Part shown: positions 33,468-41,159 of the stretch, piece after piece
How positions within the stretch are numbered: the stretch's first letter is position 1
Layout of the letters: each line of letters begins with the position of its first letter
DNA from: Natronococcus sp. CG52
GTDB taxonomy: Archaea > Halobacteriota > Halobacteria > Halobacteriales > Natrialbaceae
Length of the DNA: 64,000 nt
Reading direction: 5' to 3'
Assembly: GCF_023913515.1 (NCBI RefSeq)
Contig: NZ_CP099391.1
Location: 3,596,001 to 3,660,000, forward strand
Notes under the pieces: generated by a model
Database searches by the model: none
What the model was told of the DNA's origin: nothing
Seen by the model: the letters and a program-made list of their open reading frames with translations, nothing else
Translations under genes and position numbers: made by a program

Positions 33468-34432
33468 ACGACCCGATTGTGGAACTGCTCGTCGCCCGCG
33501 AGTCGGTCGGCGTTCTCGCGGACGATCTCGCCGACGTCCCGGAAGTAGTCCCGCGTGTAGGCCGCGCAGTGGGGCGTGACGATCACCTCGTCCATCTCCC
33601 ACAGCGGCGACCCCTCGGGGAGCGGTTCGGCCTCGAAGACGTCGAGCGCCGCACCCTCGATCGTCCCGGCCTCGAGGGCGTCGGTCAGCGCAGACTCGTC
33701 GACGACGGAGCCGCGGCCGACGTTGACGAAGTAGGCGTCCTCGGCCAGCGCGTCGAACGCGTCGGCGTCGAAGAGATGGTGGGTCTCGTCGGTCAGCGGC
33801 AGCGTGACGATCACGAAGTCAGCCTCGGAGATCGCTTCGTGGAGGTCGTCGTTCGCGTAGATCTCTTCGAAGCCGGGGACCGACTCGCCGCTCCGGCGAA
33901 CGCCGGTCACCCGAACGCCGAGCGCGCCGACCACGTCGGCAACGCCCCTGCCGAGCGTTCCCGTCCCGACGACGCAGGCCGTCGTTCCGGGCAGCGTGAA
34001 CGCCTCGTCCCACTCGGGGCGGTCCCACCGGCGCTCCTGCTGGTCGGCGACGTGGACGTGGAGCCGACGGGCGAACGCGAGCAGGTAGCCGGCGACCGTT
34101 TCTCCCACCGTGCGGTCGTGGATCCCGGTGCTGTTCGTGAGGATCACGTCGCGTGCCTCGAGTTCGTCGAACGGGAAGCGGTCGACGCCCGCCTGGATCG
34201 AGTGGATCCACTCGCACTCGAGGAAGGCGTCGCGGTGCTCGAGGGTGACGACCGCGTCGCAGTCGGTGATTTCGTCGTCGCCAACGACGGCGACGTCGAC
34301 GGGCAGATCTGAGAGGAAGTCCGCGAGTTCCGACGGCGGGAACACCGCCTCGACGGAGTCGTGGACGCCGAGTCGCTCGAGTTCGAACTGCATGGCTGGC
34401 GCTACGAACGACTCGAGGTTCAACGTTTGCAT
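33464..34432 (-). CDS. D-isomer-specific 2-hydroxyacid dehydrogenase
   Basis: 322 aa. The NAD-binding motif is VVGTGTLGRGVADVVGALG (about residues 146-164). Catalytic residues are Arg in VNVGRGSVVDE (about 236), Glu in DVFEAEPLPEGS (about 265) and His in VIVTPHCAAYT (about 283). The substrate domain is split between both ends, as in the family. It interconverts a 2-oxo acid and a D-2-hydroxy acid with NAD(P)H. The first strand is less conserved, so the exact substrate (glyoxylate, hydroxypyruvate, other) cannot be told. It precedes the GNAT gene with a 4-base overlap. Confidence 0.93.
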   Translation of the reverse strand: MQTLNLESFVAPAMQFELERLGVHDSVEAVFPPSELADFLSDLPVDVAVVGDDEITDCDAVVTLEHRDAFLECEWIHSIQAGVDRFPFDELEARDVILTNSTGIHDRTVGETVAGYLLAFARRLHVHVADQQERRWDRPEWDEAFTLPGTTACVVGTGTLGRGVADVVGALGVRVTGVRRSGESVPGFEEIYANDDLHEAISEADFVIVTLPLTDETHHLFDADAFDALAEDAYFVNVGRGSVVDESALTDALEAGTIEGAALDVFEAEPLPEGSPLWEMDEVIVTPHCAAYTRDYFRDVGEIVRENADRLAGDEQFHNRVV

Positions 34433-34585
34433 GAAAGGCGGCTCGGAGAAAATCCCTCGTCACAAGGGGCTCGGAGGGGGTAACACTTCGTCACGGCCGC
34501 CACGTTCGGGCTACGCTCGTCACACGCAAAAACCCCACGAACCGCTCGAGTTCACCGAAACTCGCCGCAAACGAGCCTCGATGAG

Positions 34586-35146
34586 CTACCGATCGCGTTC
34601 GACTCGCCACTTCTCGCGCAGTAGCCCGTACCGGATCGTATCGCGGTAGTTCCCGTCGACGAACCGATCCTTGCGGATCCGGCCCTCCTCCGTGAAGCCG
34701 AGCGACTCGAGCAACCCTCGAGACGCGTCGTTGAAGTCGTACGCCACCGCGCCGACCCCGGGCACGTCGTACGTCCGGAAGACGTAGTCGATCAGCTGAG
34801 AGACTGCTTCCCGACCGTACCCCTCGCCGTGAACGTCGGGGAGGAGCCAGTACGTGAGATCGGGCCGTCGCCAGGCGGCGTCTTCGACGGTAACCGCGCC
34901 GATCCGGCGAGTCGATCCCTCGTCGAGAGTGCCGTCGTCCGCGTCGTCTTCGTCGAGACAGACGAGGAACCGATCCGCGTCGTCGTCCTCGAGCCACGCC
35001 TCGAGTTGGTCCCGGTTCTGCAGCGGCGCCCCGAGCGGGTAGCGAAGTTCGGGATTCGCGTAGGCCCGCTGGAGAAACGGCAGATCCTCGTCCTCGAGCG
35101 TCCGCAGCGTCACCCGCTCGCCGCGCTGAATGCGTGCTCCCGGCAT
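34586..35146 (-). CDS. RimJ/RimL-type GNAT acetyltransferase
   Basis: 186 aa beginning MPGARIQRGERVTLRTLEDEDLPFL, the usual opening of RimJ/L-like acetyltransferases. The acetyl-CoA site is in YWLLPDVHGEGYGREAV (about residues 98-114; loop H-G-E-G-Y-G). YDFNDASRGLLESLGFTEEGRIRK (about 137-160, split) is the C-terminal signature. It probably acetylates a protein N-terminus or small amine. It is a single gene with its own promoter region; neighbours on both sides point the same way but are separated by 50-150 bases. Confidence 0.88.
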   Translation of the reverse strand: MPGARIQRGERVTLRTLEDEDLPFLQRAYANPELRYPLGAPLQNRDQLEAWLEDDDADRFLVCLDEDDADDGTLDEGSTRRIGAVTVEDAAWRRPDLTYWLLPDVHGEGYGREAVSQLIDYVFRTYDVPGVGAVAYDFNDASRGLLESLGFTEEGRIRKDRFVDGNYRDTIRYGLLREKWRVERDR

Positions 35147-35200
35147 ACGGTATCGTTTCTATCAGTCAGCAAAAACGTTATGTGTCGGCCGGTGGCGCCG

Positions 35201-36571
35201 CTACGCGTCTCGCCACGCTTCGAGTTCGCGCAACTCCTCGGCCACGTCGGCGACGTCCCCGGACTCGAGCCGCCCGCGCTCGGTGGCGACTTCGTCCACG
35301 CAGTCGGCGGGCGTCACGTCGAACGTCGGATTGACCACGTCGATTGCGGCGTCGCCGTCGTACACCGCCGATCGGTTGCCGGACTCGAGGTTCACCTCCT
35401 CGCGGGTCGAGATCTTGTCCGTGGCCGCGACGACCGTCACCGGCACGCCTTCCCGGGCGGCGGCGATCGCGAGCGCTCGCGTGCCGGTCTTGTTCACGAC
35501 GGCGCCGTCCGGACGGATCGCGTCCGCGCCGACGACGACTCGGTCGACGTCCTCGCTCGCGAGAACGTGTGCGGCGGCCGCGTCGGTGTGCACGGTTACG
35601 GCAAGGTCGTCGGCCAATTCCTCGGCGACGGCGACACCCTCTCGAGCCGGTCGGGACTCGCTGACGAACGCTCGAGTCGGGTCGCCGCCGCGAAGCGCCT
35701 CGAGGACGGTTCCCGACCGCGAAAGTGTCGCGACCGGGCCGTCGATCAGGTCAGCTGCGGTCGCCGCGGCCTCGGCGTCGGCCTCGAGCGCGCGGTCGAT
35801 CCCCGCGAGCGTCGACTCGAGGATCGCAGACGCGTCGACCGCGTCGTCCGTGCTGTACTCGTCCGCCTCGGCCATCGCCCGGTTCACCCGGTTTCGGAGA
35901 ACGGCCATCGAGGGCCGAGCCTCGAGCAGACGGCCCGCGAGTTCGGCGAGTTCGTCGCGCTCACCCTCCGGGTCGTCACCCTGCTCACGGATCCCCCGTT
36001 CGCCGTTCCGAGGCGACGGCGTCGCCTCGCTCTCGGCTCGTTCCGCGACCAGCAATCCCGCACGGTCGCGCAACACCTCGAGCGCGCGGATCGACAGGGA
36101 CGCGGCGCCGTGTTCGTCGTCGGCGGCGATCGAGCGCACCGTCGGCGCGACCCGCTCGTAGGCGGTCCACAGCTTCGGCACCGTCTCGCGATCCGATTCG
36201 GGATCGATAATTTCGGTCGGCGGAACCCATTCGAACGCGTCGTGTTCCTCGCTCAGTTCGACGTCGGGGTCCCCGCAGTCGAAGAGGGAGGGGTGGACGA
36301 CCCACTCGCGCTCGAGGTCCGGATCCGTAAACTCGACGGGACGGCCCGACCGGACGGGCGAAACGTCGTCCTCGAGGCCGGTTTCCTCACGGATTTCGGT
36401 CCAGACCTGTTCCTCGGGTTCAGCCTCCGCGAAGCCGGAGACGCCGCCCCACTGCCCCGTGTAGGTGCCGACAGCGTCGCTGCGGCGCAACAGGAGGATT
36501 TTGCCCCCGTTGCGGAGAAACGCAGTGACGACGTGGGTTCCAGTGCCCTCGCCGTTCGATGACTCGCTCAT
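35201..36571 (-). CDS. Nudix hydrolase fused to eIF2B-alpha/beta/delta-like domain
   Basis: 456 aa from the ATG at 36571. Residues 10-135 form a Nudix domain (HVVTAFLRNGGKILLLRRS, WGGVSGFAEAEPEEQVWTE, then IREETGLEDD). The Nudix box is about two residues shorter than the common form, though the EE of REUxEE remains. Residues about 200-455 are an IF2B-type domain with SETRPLREG-like ESRPAREGVAVAEEL, VVVGADAIRPDGAVVNKTGT (about 365-384) and DKISTREEVNLESG. That domain is shared by eIF2B and ribose-1,5-bisphosphate isomerases. The combination suggests nucleotide-sugar-phosphate metabolism rather than translation, but this is inference. Confidence 0.85.
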   Translation of the reverse strand: MSESSNGEGTGTHVVTAFLRNGGKILLLRRSDAVGTYTGQWGGVSGFAEAEPEEQVWTEIREETGLEDDVSPVRSGRPVEFTDPDLEREWVVHPSLFDCGDPDVELSEEHDAFEWVPPTEIIDPESDRETVPKLWTAYERVAPTVRSIAADDEHGAASLSIRALEVLRDRAGLLVAERAESEATPSPRNGERGIREQGDDPEGERDELAELAGRLLEARPSMAVLRNRVNRAMAEADEYSTDDAVDASAILESTLAGIDRALEADAEAAATAADLIDGPVATLSRSGTVLEALRGGDPTRAFVSESRPAREGVAVAEELADDLAVTVHTDAAAAHVLASEDVDRVVVGADAIRPDGAVVNKTGTRALAIAAAREGVPVTVVAATDKISTREEVNLESGNRSAVYDGDAAIDVVNPTFDVTPADCVDEVATERGRLESGDVADVAEELRELEAWRDA

Positions 36572-36632
36572 ACGAACGCGAACGACCGGGGGGAGGGAAT
36601 CGCTTTCGGGACTGCACGAAGTACGTCCGTCC

Positions 36633-37132
36633 ATGCCGCGTATCGCCATCGTCGCAGACACACACACGTCCCGTCTCGAGCGACCGGCGTCCCCGACTGG
36701 GTCGAGGACAGAATCGGACGGGCCGACCACACGATTCACGCAGGTGATTTCGACTCGAAACGGGCCTACGATCGGATCGTCGATCTCGCCGAGGGAGAAC
36801 TGACGAGCGTGAGCGGAAACGCGGATCCCGCGAGCCTCGAGGTGCCATCAGTGGCGACCCTCGAGGCGGGAAAAACGACGTTCGTCGCCACCCACGGAAC
36901 TGGCTCACCTGTAGGGTGGTACCAGCGAGTGGTAGAGACTGCCCGCGAGCAAGCAGGATCGGATGCGATCGCCGTCGCGGGCCACACCCACGAGGTGGTC
37001 GACACGACGGTGGACGGAGTTCGGGTGCTCGACCCGGGTAGTGCGACCGGCGCGAACCCTGCCGACCGCGAGACGATGCTCGTCGCGACCGTCGACAACG
37101 GCGATGTCGCCGTCGAGACGCTGACCGAGTGA
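36633..37132 (+). pseudogene. YfcE/MJ0936-type phosphoesterase frameshifted at an AC repeat
   Basis: The start frame (ATG 36633) reads MPRIAIVADTH and then leaves the family pattern. Removing one AC unit from the five-unit repeat at 36658-36667 restores ADTHVPSRATGVPDWVEDRI, then HTIHAGDFDSKRAYDRI, SVSGNADPASLEVPSVATLE, THGTGSPVGWYQRVV, VAGHTHEVVD and LDPGSATGANP through the stop at 37132, which is a complete 165-residue calcineurin-like metallophosphoesterase. All metal motifs (DxH, GD, GN, H, GHTH) are present downstream of the break. Either a slipped-strand mutation, a phase switch or a sequencing error. The gene is divergent from the Nudix-eIF2B fusion. Confidence 0.85.
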
Positions 37133-37202
37133 GCACGGTAGAGGGGGCGGCCGAATGCTCCGGTGACGGTGCGCTTTTGGCGCCGCTTGCCCACCCTCCG
37201 GT

Positions 37203-37973
37203 ATGGAACTGCACGCAGTGCCGGACCTGCCCGAGATCCGGCCCGGCGACGACATCGCCGCGCTCGTCACGGATCGGGCCGATCTCGAGGCCGGCGACGT
37301 GCTCACGGTCGCGAGTACGATCGTCTCGAAGGCCGAGGGGCGGACGGCGAACCTCGAGGACTACCCCGTCAGCGGCCGCGCCAAGGAGATCGCCGAGCGG
37401 ATCGGCGAGGTCGCCGGCGAGGAGAAAGATCCCAGATTCGCACAGGCGGTGCTCGAGGAGAGCACCGAGTTGCTGATCGACTGCCCGTTCATGCTCACCG
37501 AGACGCGCTTCGGTCACATCTGCGTCAACGCGGGGATCGACCGCTCGAACGTGCCGGATCACGACGTTCTGTTGCTCCCGCGAAAGCCGGCCGAGAGCGC
37601 CGAGCGGATCCGCGACGGACTCGCTGCGCGCGGCCACGAGGACGTCGCGGTGATCGTCACGGACACCTGCGGGCGGCCGTTCCGCCACGGTCAGCGCGGC
37701 GTCGCGCTCGGGTGGGCCGGGATGCCCGCGAGCCGGGACTGGCGCGGCGAACTCGACCGCGACGGACACGAACTCGGCGTCACCGTCCAGTCGGTCGTCG
37801 ACGAACTCGCCGCCGCCGCGAACCTCGTGACCGGCGAGGCCGCCGGCGGGACGCCCGCCGTCGTCGTCCGCGACTGGGAGTTCGGCAACCTCGAGGGCAG
37901 CGACGAACTGTTCAGGGACGTCGAGGACGACCTGATTCGCCAGGCCCTGCGAGAGTGGGGGTTCGAACGGTGA
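37203..37973 (+). CDS. cofE: Coenzyme F420-0:L-glutamate ligase CofE
   Basis: 256 aa. GTP-dependent enzyme that adds gamma-linked glutamates to F420-0. Family motifs: VASTIVSKAEGR (about residues 39-50), FGHICVNAGIDRSNV (about 102-116), DTCGRPFRHGQRGVALGWAG (about 156-175) and ELAAAANLVTGEAAGGTPAVVVR (about 200-222, split here). Full family length. The stop overlaps the GTG of the following luciferase-like gene (GTGA), so the ligase and an F420-dependent enzyme are translated together. Confidence 0.96.
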   Translation: MELHAVPDLPEIRPGDDIAALVTDRADLEAGDVLTVASTIVSKAEGRTANLEDYPVSGRAKEIAERIGEVAGEEKDPRFAQAVLEESTELLIDCPFMLTETRFGHICVNAGIDRSNVPDHDVLLLPRKPAESAERIRDGLAARGHEDVAVIVTDTCGRPFRHGQRGVALGWAGMPASRDWRGELDRDGHELGVTVQSVVDELAAAANLVTGEAAGGTPAVVVRDWEFGNLEGSDELFRDVEDDLIRQALREWGFER

Positions 37974-38998
37974 GCGACGCGACGCCGCCGCTCGGCGACG
38001 GAACGACCTGGGGGATCGAACTCACGCCCGAACACCCGCCGGATCGGATGGGTGAACTCGCGGCATTGGCCGAGACGGAGGGGTTCGACGTCGCGTTCGC
38101 GAGCAGCCACTACTTCAACCGGGATCCGTTCGTCGCGCTCTCGCGGATGGCCGACGCGACCGACTCGATCCGGCTCGGGCCGGGGGTCGTCAACCCGTAC
38201 GACAGCCATCCGGTGAAGCTCGCGAGCCGGACGGCGACGATCGACGAGGTCAGCGACGGCCGCGGGGTCTTCGGCGTCGGCGCGGGCGATCGCTCCTCGC
38301 TCGCGAACCTCGGATACGAGCACGAGCGTCCGCTCCGACGAGTTCTCGAGACGTTCGACGTCGCTCGCGATCTGTGGGCCGGCGAGACGGTGACTCACGA
38401 GGGAACGTTCACCGCGCGGGACGCCTCGCTCAACTTCGACGACCGAGAAATTCCCGTCTACGTCGGCGCGCAGGGCCCGCACATGCTCCGCATGAGCGCG
38501 AAACACGCCGACGGCGTGCTGATCAACGCGGCCCATCCGGACGACCTCGAATGGGCCGCCGGGCAACTCGAGAGGGGACTCGAGGAGCGCAGCGACCCGC
38601 GAGACGGCGCGTTCGAGGCGCTTGCCTTCGCCAGCGTTAGCGTCGCTGCGGACGAGGACGCGGCCCGCGAGGCGGCCCGTCCTCCCGTCGCGTTCATCGT
38701 CGGCGGCGCGGCCGAACCGGTGCTCGAGCGTCACGATATCGACCGCGACGCGGCGAGTGCGGTCAGCGAGGCCGTCGAGCAGGGTGACCTGCAGGCGGCG
38801 TTCGACGAGGTCACGCCTGCGATGATCGACGCCTTCTGTATCGCCGGGACGACCGAAACGGTCGCAGAACGGTTCGACGCGGCGCTCGAGCACGTCGACG
38901 GACTTGTCGTCGGCTCGCCGCTGGGGCCGGATCTCGAGGACGCGATCGAGCGAGCGAGCGACGCGATCGAGCGCGTCGAGCAATCACCGAGCGGTTAG
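37970..38998 (+). CDS. F420-dependent luciferase-like reductase (Mer-type)
   Basis: From the GTG at 37970 the chain is 342 aa. The bacterial-luciferase-like TIM barrel is seen in WGIELTPEHPPDRMGELAALAE, FASSHYFNRDPFVALSRMA (about residues 43-61), IRLGPGVVNPYDSHPVKLAS (about 66-85) and RGVFGVGAGDRSSLANLG (about 97-114). GPGVVNPY-SHP and GAGD are typical of 5,10-methylene-tetrahydromethanopterin reductases. In haloarchaea such proteins are annotated as Mer, presumably working on folate-type C1 carriers. The overlap with cofE strengthens the F420 link. Exact substrate unproven. Confidence 0.85.
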   Translation: MSDATPPLGDGTTWGIELTPEHPPDRMGELAALAETEGFDVAFASSHYFNRDPFVALSRMADATDSIRLGPGVVNPYDSHPVKLASRTATIDEVSDGRGVFGVGAGDRSSLANLGYEHERPLRRVLETFDVARDLWAGETVTHEGTFTARDASLNFDDREIPVYVGAQGPHMLRMSAKHADGVLINAAHPDDLEWAAGQLERGLEERSDPRDGAFEALAFASVSVAADEDAAREAARPPVAFIVGGAAEPVLERHDIDRDAASAVSEAVEQGDLQAAFDEVTPAMIDAFCIAGTTETVAERFDAALEHVDGLVVGSPLGPDLEDAIERASDAIERVEQSPSG

Positions 38999-39189
38999 TC
39001 CGACGTAAAGAGGCTGCCGACGGCACCGAGGGTCAACGCGCCGAAGACGCCGAGCGAGAAGACGATGAGCAGCGTGCCGACGAGGACGAGCAGGGGCGCG
39101 AGTCCCTCTCCCACCGCGACGTCGGTGAAGAGTTCGTTCATCTCCCGAATGTTGTCCGCGATGACGTTCAGCACTACGGCGGATTCCAT
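38995..39189 (-). CDS. Small single-helix membrane protein
   Basis: 64 aa, starting MESAVVLNVIADNIREMNEL. One or two tight hydrophobic segments (about residues 29-60, LAPLLVLVGTLLIVFSLGVF, then GALTLGAVGSLF). The N-terminal 25 residues are amphipathic. The stop overlaps the mer-like stop convergently (TAA on the minus strand at 38995-38997, TAG on plus at 38996-38998). The GC3 bias supports coding. No family recognised; small haloarchaeal membrane proteins of this size are common. Confidence 0.5.
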   Translation of the reverse strand: MESAVVLNVIADNIREMNELFTDVAVGEGLAPLLVLVGTLLIVFSLGVFGALTLGAVGSLFTSD

Positions 39190-39310
39190 GCGTGGGAATT
39201 GTCACCGGTGGTACTTGGGGGTGCCGGTCCGACCGGAGGACGGACGGATTGGCGATCGCGGAAGTGGCTACAGCAGAGCGATTAAGCCGTTCGCATTCGT
39301 ACGACAGCAC

Positions 39311-39586
39311 GTGACCGACGACGCGACGCTCTCCGATTTCGAATCTGCGGCGGACGGAGCGGACGACGAGCGAGCGACGGGCGAGACGACTCCCGGTGAG
39401 GTAGACATCGACGAGTCGGATGCCGACGGGGATCCGACCGGCTCGAGCGCGGCTGAATCGGACGACGGGACGGCACTATCGACCTACGCCTGGGGAACGT
39501 ACACCTGTGCTCGCTGCGGGACGACGACCGAGCGCGCCTGGCGCGACGAGGGTTCGTTCGTCTGTACCGGCTGTAAGTCCTGGTAA
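39311..39586 (+). CDS. Small acidic protein with C-terminal zinc ribbon
   Basis: 91 aa from a GTG at 39311; no ATG fits without adding non-conserved residues. The first 55 residues are disordered and acidic. The last 30 form a zinc ribbon: YTCARCGTTTERAW and FVCTGCKSW, giving two CxxC knuckles. I recall this as a DUF7573-like haloarchaeal family. It sits 75 bases upstream of the cold-shock gene. A nucleic-acid or protein-binding role is likely, but not shown. Confidence 0.7.
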   Translation: MTDDATLSDFESAADGADDERATGETTPGEVDIDESDADGDPTGSSAAESDDGTALSTYAWGTYTCARCGTTTERAWRDEGSFVCTGCKSW

Positions 39587-39661
39587 TAGCCGGCGTTCCG
39601 AGCGCCGAACGATCCTTCCTCCCAAACATTTATATCTCAGTCGCGGCTCTATAAACTTGCA

Positions 39662-39856
39662 ATGGCGAAAGGAACGGTTGACTTCTTCAACGACACTGGC
39701 GGCTACGGATTCATCGAAACTGAGGACGCGGACGAGGACGTGTTCTTCCACATGGAAGATGTCGGCGGCCCTGACCTCGAGGAGGGTCAGGAGGTCGAGT
39801 TCGACATCGTCGAAGCCGATAAGGGCCCGCGCGCGGACAACGTCGAACGGCTCTGA
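39662..39856 (+). CDS. cspA: CspA-type cold-shock domain protein
   Basis: 64 aa, nearly the minimal cold-shock OB-fold. KGTVDFFNDTGGYGFIETED (residues 3-22) contains RNP1 (GYGFIE), and DVFFHMEDVGG (about 26-36) contains RNP2 (VFFH). It binds single-stranded RNA or DNA and melts structures. An AT-rich stretch, CATTTATATCTC, lies about 35 bases before the ATG and is a good TATA box, so the mRNA has a short leader. Full length. Confidence 0.97.
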   Translation: MAKGTVDFFNDTGGYGFIETEDADEDVFFHMEDVGGPDLEEGQEVEFDIVEADKGPRADNVERL

Positions 39857-39989
39857 GGCGATCCGGCGGAGGTATCGTTTTCTGATCGTTACTCGCCCAG
39901 TGGCGACACTCGTTCTCGACGGAGTCCAGAGGAAACGGCCGATCAGCGACTCGAGTCGCGGCCGACATAGTAGCCGCTGAAAGCCGGTG

Positions 39990-40027
39990 CACACCCGATC
40001 GTACGACGGCTGTGCGATCGGTGTGTG
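39990..40027. repeat. Hairpin in the gap before the MoxR operon
   Basis: The 325-base gap from 39857 to 40181 holds an imperfect inverted repeat, CACACCCGATCG (39990-40001) with CGATCGGTGTGTG (40015-40027), one bulged base. It could end the cspA transcript or act as a regulator site. Otherwise this gap contains only the promoter elements listed next. Confidence 0.4.
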
Positions 40028-40106
40028 AACCGTTTGAGCTGGTACTACAACCCGTCTGTTCAGCGCACGACCACCTGAAACCGACCGTCAACCTGACCGA
40101 CACAAA

Positions 40107-40189
40107 ACATATAGTTCTAACTCATAGAACACGTACTGATGAGCAATTCGGCTGGGTCCCCCGTGAAGATCGTTTTGAGCCATGACTGA
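40107..40189 (+). promoter_or_regulatory. Candidate promoter with TATA-like box, inverted repeat and a short upstream frame before moxR
   Basis: ACATATAG at 40107-40114 is TATA-like. GTTCTA (40114-40119) and TAGAAC (40125-40130) form a six-base inverted repeat next to it, in a place where a regulator could block or aid transcription. A 16-codon frame runs from ATG 40139 to TGA 40187 and overlaps the moxR start (ATG 40182) out of frame, so it could couple or dampen translation. All of this is positional inference. Confidence 0.35.
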
Positions 40190-41159
40190 CGCCAACCCGA
40201 CATCCGCGACTGGCCGCGAACCGCACACCCCGAACACCCTTCCGGTATCCGCTATCGAATCTCTCTGCTCCGACGTCGAAGCGAACGTTTCGCGCGTGAT
40301 CGTCGGTCACGACGACGCCATCGAGCACGTGATCACGGCGATTCTGGGACGCGGTCACGTACTGCTCGACGACGTCCCCGGCGTCGGCAAGACGATGCTC
40401 GCTCGTTCGCTCGCGAGGTCCGTCGACTGCAGGTTTCGCCGGGTCCAGTTTACGCCCGATCTCCTCCCCGCGGACGTAACCGGCGTCAACGTCTTCAACC
40501 AGAAGACGCGAGAGTTCGAGTTCAACGAGGGACCCGTCTTCGCCAACGTCGTCCTCGGCGACGAGATCAACCGCGCGCCGCCGAAGACCCAGTCGGCGCT
40601 GCTCGAGGCGATGGCCGAACAACAGGTGACCGTCGACGGAACGACGCGAGAGCTTCCGGACCCGTTTACGGTCATCGCGACCCAGAACGCCGTCGAGCCG
40701 AACCAGACCTACGAGCTGCCGTTCGCCGAGGTCGACCGTTTCATGAAGAAGCTCACCCTCGGCTACCCCGAGGCCGACGAGGAGACCGAACTGCTCGGGC
40801 GAGCGGTCGGCCACCACCCGATCGACTCGCTCGAGCCGGTGACCGACCTCGAGACGCTCGTTCGCGCCCGCGAGACGGTCGCCGGCGTTCGCGTCGAAGA
40901 GCCGATTCGGGAGTACGCGACGCGACTGGCGGGGTACACCCGCGAACACGCAGACATCGGCGTGAGCCCCCGGGCGGCGATCTCGCTGCTGCGAGCCGCC
41001 CAGGCCCGCGCGGTCACCGACGGCCGAGAGTACGTCATTCCGGACGACGTTCAGACGGAGGCACCCGTCGTGTTGAGTCACCGCATCAAGACCGACGGCC
41101 GCGACCGGGACGGCGCGTCGATCGTCGAGGACGCACTCGAGTACGTCCGCGTCACATGA
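40182..41159 (+). CDS. MoxR-type AAA+ ATPase
   Basis: 325 aa. Walker A GVGKTM (about residues 68-73), Walker B VVLGDEINRAPPKTQSALLEAM (about 123-144, split) and sensor region TVIATQNAVEPNQTYELPFAEVDRF are all the MoxR signature. C-terminal lid: SPRAAISLLRAAQARA (about 264-279). MoxR proteins act as chaperones for metal-cofactor or VWA/DUF58 partner proteins. Overlap of its stop with the DUF58 ATG (ATGA at 41156) shows a coupled operon with DUF58 and transglutaminase genes. Confidence 0.95.
   Translation: MTDANPTSATGREPHTPNTLPVSAIESLCSDVEANVSRVIVGHDDAIEHVITAILGRGHVLLDDVPGVGKTMLARSLARSVDCRFRRVQFTPDLLPADVTGVNVFNQKTREFEFNEGPVFANVVLGDEINRAPPKTQSALLEAMAEQQVTVDGTTRELPDPFTVIATQNAVEPNQTYELPFAEVDRFMKKLTLGYPEADEETELLGRAVGHHPIDSLEPVTDLETLVRARETVAGVRVEEPIREYATRLAGYTREHADIGVSPRAAISLLRAAQARAVTDGREYVIPDDVQTEAPVVLSHRIKTDGRDRDGASIVEDALEYVRVT

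Noticed and set aside
37163-37969. Upstream extension of the Mer-like gene
   Set aside because: The extension overlaps cofE entirely and is Arg-rich; the GTG at 37970 gives the normal family length.
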